From Aralia elata (taxonomy: Eukaryota > Streptophyta > Magnoliopsida > Apiales > Araliaceae): DNA of 64,000 nt. Positions 58,651-64,000 of this stretch are shown in pieces. The stretch is taken from NCBI GenBank assembly GCA_034770075.1, contig CM068383.1:6181415-6245414 (forward strand), given 5' to 3'. The notes beneath the pieces are model-generated. The model was not told the origin of the DNA, made no database searches, and was given only the letters and a program-made list of their open reading frames with translations. Numbering within the stretch: position 1 is the stretch's first letter; each line of letters starts with the position of its first letter. Both the position numbers and the translations under genes were made by a program.

Positions 58651-59532
58651 TTGTAATGTCCACAAATTTTAAACACTGTATCAAATTTATTTAAATAAAT
58701 AATTTCATTATATTTAATTTTACCAACCTAATTGGATCCATGTGGGTACTATTAATTAACTATATAATTTCATGGTACAATGATTTTCTGTGCATTAAAG
58801 GGACTCACTGATGGTTTAAATAAATTAGTGAGTTAACCCTAAGGAATTATTTGCAAGAAAATTTAGGAAATTAATAAATAAATTTATTTTATTAAATAAT
58901 TCGAACGAGAAATTATTATTGAAACAAATATTTTAAATAATCAAGTAATTTAATTAGTTATTTAATTTAAATACTAAAAGCATGGTGTTATTAATTTCAA
59001 TAAATGAATTGGGCCATAATTCTTTTCATTCGGTTGGCCCAACCTCAATTGGGTTGGACCCCTTTCTATTACACTATCGGGTTGGACCCATTGCAAATAA
59101 GAGTGGGGCAAGTCCACGCTAGTAAACCAATTTGGTGCAGAGGATGAGTTTAGGCGTAATAAGAGCCTAGCAGCCTAAACCTTCAGTCGGATGGAACGAG
59201 CGGAGAAGGTCACACCAAGTTGCGCCGGCGATAGCAGGAAGCGACCAGCTGTTTGGATTGGGGAATGAGCCTAGCGACCGGCGGCTGCTCAAGGTTTAAG
59301 GCGGAAGGAGCGAGTAAGGGCTTGGGCGACCGAGCGGCTACCGATCGGACCAAGGGACTCAGATGATAGGCGATTTGACCGGTGGGAATGCGCGGCTCGA
59401 GGGTCCGCCGACCGTGCTTAGCTGGGCTCGGACAAGACTTGAAGTAGACAACCGTTCACGCCTACCTCTCTAGCCCTTGGTTATTACCTCGGGTAGGTAG
59501 GGTATTAACCAGCGAATTGGGCAAACGTTGCT

Positions 59533-59539
59533 CTATAAA
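59533..59539 (+). promoter_or_regulatory. TATA box of the long LTR
   Basis: TATAAAT preceded by CTC and followed about 25-30 bases later by AACCCTAGCAAGC, a plausible transcription start. Confidence 0.5.
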
Positions 59540-60599
59540 TTGAAGGCCCCAAACCCTAGCAAGCTGCTGAAATTGTGCATTTTAATTAGAGGGAAATTTA
59601 TAGGAGGAGAGGGAAGCAGGGGAAGGCCAACTGCCGGGTGCAATTACCGTTCGAAGGTGTCGACAGTGGGGCGAATGCCCTCTAAATTACGTCACCTATT
59701 TTGGGAAAAGGAGGAGAGCAGCAACTAGGACTTCATTCCAACCCAACCCAACCTTAAGGTATAGTAATGGTCCTGTGTTTGAACCGAGCTGCTATGGCAG
59801 TTGTCCCTTGTGGGATTTTGTTTGGTTTTAATTCTATTTTTTTTTTTCTGTGCTTGAATTATGTTGTTGTATTGTGGGGACAATCCGTATGGAAGGGCCA
59901 TGAAGGGCCAGGCGTTATAAGGATGGGTTGTGATTATAGTATAATGAGGGTTGTGTTAAATCATCCCAAAATCTTGTATGACCACCAGGTATTTGTTGTG
60001 ATGCCTGAATGGAACTGTTCTTATTTGGCATTAAGCGTTCTGTTAACAACATTGCTTGTGTAAGAAATTTAACTTTGGTTTATTATGTGTTAATACGTGG
60101 GCTGATCACAGAAATTTAAACATATGTGTTGCACTTTGTTGTTGGGATCAAGCCAAACGTTAGGGTGAGCTTATGTGGCTGGTAGTTGGGGCTGGGTCGA
60201 GGTGCAAGGCGTGAGCGGCAGCCACGCCGTTGGATATCCAGTGCGGTAAACGAAAATTAGGTTGGGTAAACTCTTAATTGAGGGCTAATCGCTCCTTTCC
60301 AGTTGATTAACATTATCACTTCGCAAATGCAACACCATCATCAGTATTTTAGTAATGCTAAGAAGTAATTAAATCATAGCTAACTAATAAAATACTTTCA
60401 GGAGGTGAGTAATATTGGCTCTCAAAATTTTATTTCAGAATTAATGATAATAGTTGGGACTTATAATATCATTAGCAGAACTTGATAAGAGTAAAAGAAA
60501 GTTAAGGTATTATTAGAATAACTAATATCACTTACAATGTGTTGGTATTCTCCAGAGGGGTGGCTTAAACAGTTAGTTTTGTTTATCAATGGATAAAGG

Positions 60600-61400
60600 C
60601 TATTCAAGTATTTATTTTCTAATTAACAAATAAATAAAAGTATTGAGTAATTAGATAATAAGAGTAAGATTAATAAATTAATTATTTATTATTTGATACC
60701 TAATAATGAATAAAGATTATAAATATTTAATTGTTAATATTGAATAATAATTCAATATGAATAAAGTTAATAATTTAATTATTTATTATTTATCCTTAAA
60801 TAATAAATAAAGCTAATAAATATTTGATTATTATTTAACTACTATTAAATAATAACCAAGTATGGATAAAAGTAATAGGTTAATTATTTATTATTTATCC
60901 TTAAATAATAAATAAAGTGAATAAATAGTTGATTATTACTTAATTACTATTAAATAATAATAAAGTATGAAAGTTAATATTTTAATTATTTGTCAGTAAG
61001 TGATAAATAAAGATAACAAATATTATTTAATTAATATTAAATAATAATTAAGTATGAATAAGTTAATGAGATTATTATTTATTATTGAGTAATAAATCAA
61101 ATATTTGATTGTCATTAATGATTTAATGTGAGTAAAGTAAGTTATTTGTTATTTCTCATTCAATAATAAATAAAGATAATAAATGTTTAATTATTTGATC
61201 AATATTAACTAATAATTAAATATGAATAAATGAGTAAAGTGATTATTTATTTCTTATCAATAAATAATAAATATGGATAATAAATAATAGTAATAAAATA
61301 ATTATTATTATTTAATAATAATAAATAAAGATGATAAGAACTTAATTATTATTTTATTAACAATAATAATAATTAAGTATCGATAGAGCTAATATCTAAT
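60600..61400. repeat. AT-rich tandem repeat inside the long LTR
   Basis: The sequence ATTTATTATTTATCCTTAAA occurs at 60781 and 60886 (period about 105 bp), with diverged further copies on both sides. Almost no G or C. Confidence 0.7.
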
Positions 61401-62828
61401 TAATGGTGGATAAGGGAAATAATTTCGTCATTACCCTCGAAAGTGAATAATAGCTAAGTAACCTATTTAGTTGTTGCCACTGTTAGCTAGTAAGGCATTA
61501 ATCAATTTATTATTTAATGTAGTAAATAATAACTTGGATTTCTAAATGTTGTTAAGATGAATATCCTATAAGCATGATTAGTTATTGAGATAATAACTAA
61601 AGGTCAGTAATTAATTTCTTTTAGCTAATGTTAAATAGTAATTAAATGTATTCGGTGATTTGTTTATCTGCTAAATAAATAGCATAAGTGAGTATAGTTA
61701 AGCAATGCTAATGGATAAACCAACTCTACCAACTGATAGGTTATCCAAGATCAAGTAATTAAAGCTAAGATTTAATTGTAGCTGAGCAAACAGGCAAGTT
61801 CCTAACCCTAAACTTCTTACATTATTGCAAGTTCTTCTTTACTCAACTTTTACATTGAGCAAATTTCTAAGCCTTATGCACTATTTCTAATTCGTGCAAA
61901 AAGGTATATATATACTGTTGCAAGTTATTCTTTAAGCTTGAGTTTTTATCTCCAAGCATGCCTTAAGTGGTCTAATTACTTTCAAAATTATTCCACATCT
62001 GTATATTTATTGACATTCGCACTCGTGCATTTGAAATTCGTATATTTAAATTCAGGAATTTATAAACCATTCATGGTTAAGTCTGAACCCTTGTTCGGTC
62101 AGACAAAGTATGTGAAATTTATAAAAGCTATCCGAAACCAATCAATGGTGAGGATTCTTAGACTGTATGAACACCCCTTTACTTATAGGGGAGTACCCCA
62201 CGTACCGTATATAAGGTACAAATAGCAGAATTAAATGTTATGCATATACATAGGGTACGCGAGGCTGATCCCCTCAAGTACGTTATTCTGTAGCCAGTAA
62301 CCAGAGGGTCAACCAGCTATTGACTCCTTTGGAAGTTATCGTTCAAAGTCTATTTGACTATCAATTGTTCTAAAAGCAATTATTGTTCTTGCTTCTGATT
62401 TTTCAAATGTTGAAATTCCTTTAATATCCCCTCATCATGATATATCCTTATTGTCGTACTTTAACTTGTTGGGCAAACTCGTTGCTCATTCTTGCTATAT
62501 CATGACTTCAATGCAGTTAAACCCGAGACGTCAGGGAAGAACAAAGGGAAGGAAAGGATGAAGTGATAGACTTCATGTAGCAGAAAATAAAATTATGTGT
62601 AGTTGATTACGGTAATGTAATTTAATCCTTGATAGCTATTAGGGTATGGATTGTGTATGTGTTTAAGGTTACTTGTATTCTGGGACTAGTAACACCTTGT
62701 AATGAACAACGTATGTTTATTTTATTCCGCATTTTAGATACCATATGTTGTTATAGGTGGATGTTTGTGTTGGATCGTGATGACCGAATCCGGGTATTTG
62801 GAGACCCGAATTTGGGGGCGTCACAGGT

Positions 62829-62840
62829 TGGTATCAGAGC
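62829..62840 (+). other. primer-binding site (initiator Met tRNA)
   Basis: TGGTATCAGAGC is the perfect plant iMet primer-binding motif, three bases after the LTR end at 62825. Confidence 0.92.
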
Positions 62841-64000
62841 TGTAGGTTATAACCCTTAGGAGGAAGAGTCCTTAGGCTATAACATGAGAGAATGTAGAAG
62901 AATAGAAGGGGATAGAACTCATGTAGAATTACTTATGGGTAGAAACTTATTATGATCTTAGAATTGAGGACTTGGATCATACGTTGGTGTTATTAAGCTT
63001 GTGGATAATTTGAGGAATGTGTATTGATGAAATAATATGGTAAAGTGAAGACCATTAAGTATGGACGATCCATTGTAAGCTGGAGTTATAGATATTCGAG
63101 GTAATTAGATTAATCATTTGATGCTATTGATCAATTCTGTGGCTATTGATCAATTTTTGTGGCTATTCATTAGATAAGATATTGGAGTGATGTGGTATGG
63201 AGTTTCTTTGTGATGAAGAGAGGGTACCTTAGAATCTGTTGGGTTAAGGTTTGCAAGAAGGAAATGATTGATTCGATAAATAATGAATATATCGATATTT
63301 TGAAGTGTTAGTTAAGTTATTAAGCTTTATGGTGGAATGCCAGGTGAGACAAAGGTAATGGACTCATATAGAGTTGTTAAGCAAACGTTGAGAGTATTGA
63401 GATGAATGATGTGATATGCAAAAAAAAAAAAAAAATAATTTAAGAGATGACTGATGGCAATTTAGATTGTTTTGATGATTAGAAAGGAGAGACAACAGAG
63501 ATATTATAAGAAATGAACCAAGGGTAGATTTAGTGTCTGATCTGGAAAAAGTATCTAGAGATGGAACTGAATGATGAGATAATAGAGATCCCTAAGGAGG
63601 ATCAATTGGAGCCCGATGTAAGGAATATGTGGAGGAAATGAAAGAAAGAAAGGTTAAGTCTGAGAGTTATAAGACCTTTGTGAGTCGTAATGAATGAAGA
63701 ATAGTAGTCAATGTATATATACTAATATATCTATGCATGTAAGAAATGTGAATCTCAGTTTTTGTACAACTAGCAGTATATCTGTTGTAAGTCCCAACTT
63801 TGTGTAAGTTGTGGAGTAGTTATGTGAATCCCATCTTGTTGTTAGTAACAGAGGAATAAGTGGATATCAAGAATGCTATATGATGTAAGTAGTAAAAGTG
63901 CCTTGAGTTGATATGATGATGATACATCCCCACTTTTCAGATCTAGGGGAATGCAGTTCTTATTAATCCCATCTGTTGTGTCTTAATGAGATAGCTAACA
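62841..64000 (+). mobile_element. untranslated leader of the gypsy-type element (incomplete)
   Basis: The internal region starts after the primer-binding site and runs off the window. No gag frame is open in this 1.16 kb, which is either a long leader or decayed sequence. A poly(A) run lies at 63420-63435. Confidence 0.6.

Larger units (their letters stand above)
58652..62825 (+). repeat. very long LTR (about 4.17 kb) of a gypsy-type element
   Basis: It begins TGTAATGTCCACAAATTT directly after the satellite and ends GGGGGCGTCACA directly before a primer-binding site. TATA box TATAAAT at 59533-59539 is followed by a leader with AAACCCTAG, so U3 would be about 0.9 kb and R-U5 about 3.3 kb. Between about 60600 and 61400 lies an AT-rich tandem repeat of about 105 bp. 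Only one LTR is in the window, so it rests on its ends and the primer-binding site. Confidence 0.75.

Noticed and set aside
59767..60063. 98-aa open frame in the long LTR
   Set aside because: No motif and it lies in the R-U5 part of the LTR; probably chance.
58652..62840. A tRNA gene at the TGGTATCAGAGC motif
   Set aside because: Only the 12-base primer-binding match is present, with no cloverleaf or internal promoter boxes.
1..64000. CRISPR arrays, operons, ribosome-binding sites, attachment sites
   Set aside because: The sequence is plant nuclear DNA with spliceosomal introns; the tandem repeats lack the repeat-spacer pattern.

Overview
This is nuclear DNA from a flowering plant, probably a eudicot. 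Genes are split by GT-AG introns, the intergenic DNA is very AT-rich, and plant-type transposable elements are dense and nested. I cannot name the species; the protein content would fit an asterid-like dicot, but nothing here proves it.

Four protein-coding genes look real. Two paralogous 2-oxoglutarate/Fe(II) dioxygenases of the AOP type (minus strand, three exons each: 9885-12501 and 22280-25210) flank a type III polyketide synthase, the LAP6/PKSA enzyme of pollen-wall sporopollenin synthesis (plus strand, three exons, 19488-21623). A large gene for the histone H2B ubiquitin ligase HUB1/BRE1-like 1 (plus strand, 19 exons, 29865-45382) follows. All splice junctions of the first three genes join in frame. 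The HUB1 model is clean except at one acceptor (41711/41712), where two extra bases break the frame; this is the most consequential oddity in the window. A broken cytosolic HSP70 gene (48191-52160) keeps its promoter and the family's conserved intron.

Layout: 1-4009 is AT-rich and probably part of a long minus-strand LTR that cuts off the 5' LTR of a decayed Ty1/copia element (4010-8478). That element abuts an older antisense copia gag relic (8480-9480). From 9.9 to 25.2 kb lies the dioxygenase/LAP6 cluster, with MITEs, a solo LTR in an intron, promoter tandem repeats and a relic of a third dioxygenase 5' end. From 25.2 to 29.8 kb there are MITEs and AT-rich DNA. HUB1 introns hold a non-autonomous hAT-like element, a solo LTR, a LINE scrap and a Stowaway-like MITE. 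From 46 to 48 kb is an AT-rich degenerate repeat block. The HSP70 pseudogene intron contains a decayed Ty3/gypsy element with a 5-bp target duplication. From 52.5 to 54 kb three foldback elements sit in TA microsatellites, one carrying a nested Tourist-like MITE. From 54.3 to 56 kb is the 5' part of a hAT transposon with a BED finger. From 56.0 to 58.65 kb is a satellite of about 168 bp, split by a 1.4-kb Mutator-like element. From 58652 to the end runs a Ty3/gypsy-type element with an unusually long LTR (about 4.17 kb) and an iMet primer-binding site.

The genes do not form a pathway together. LAP6 acts in the anther tapetum, HUB1 acts on chromatin genome-wide, and the AOP-like oxygenases probably act in specialised or hormone metabolism. 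No RNA genes or CRISPR arrays were seen. All element boundaries and homologies were read by eye from the sequence and from remembered family consensus, not from a database search.
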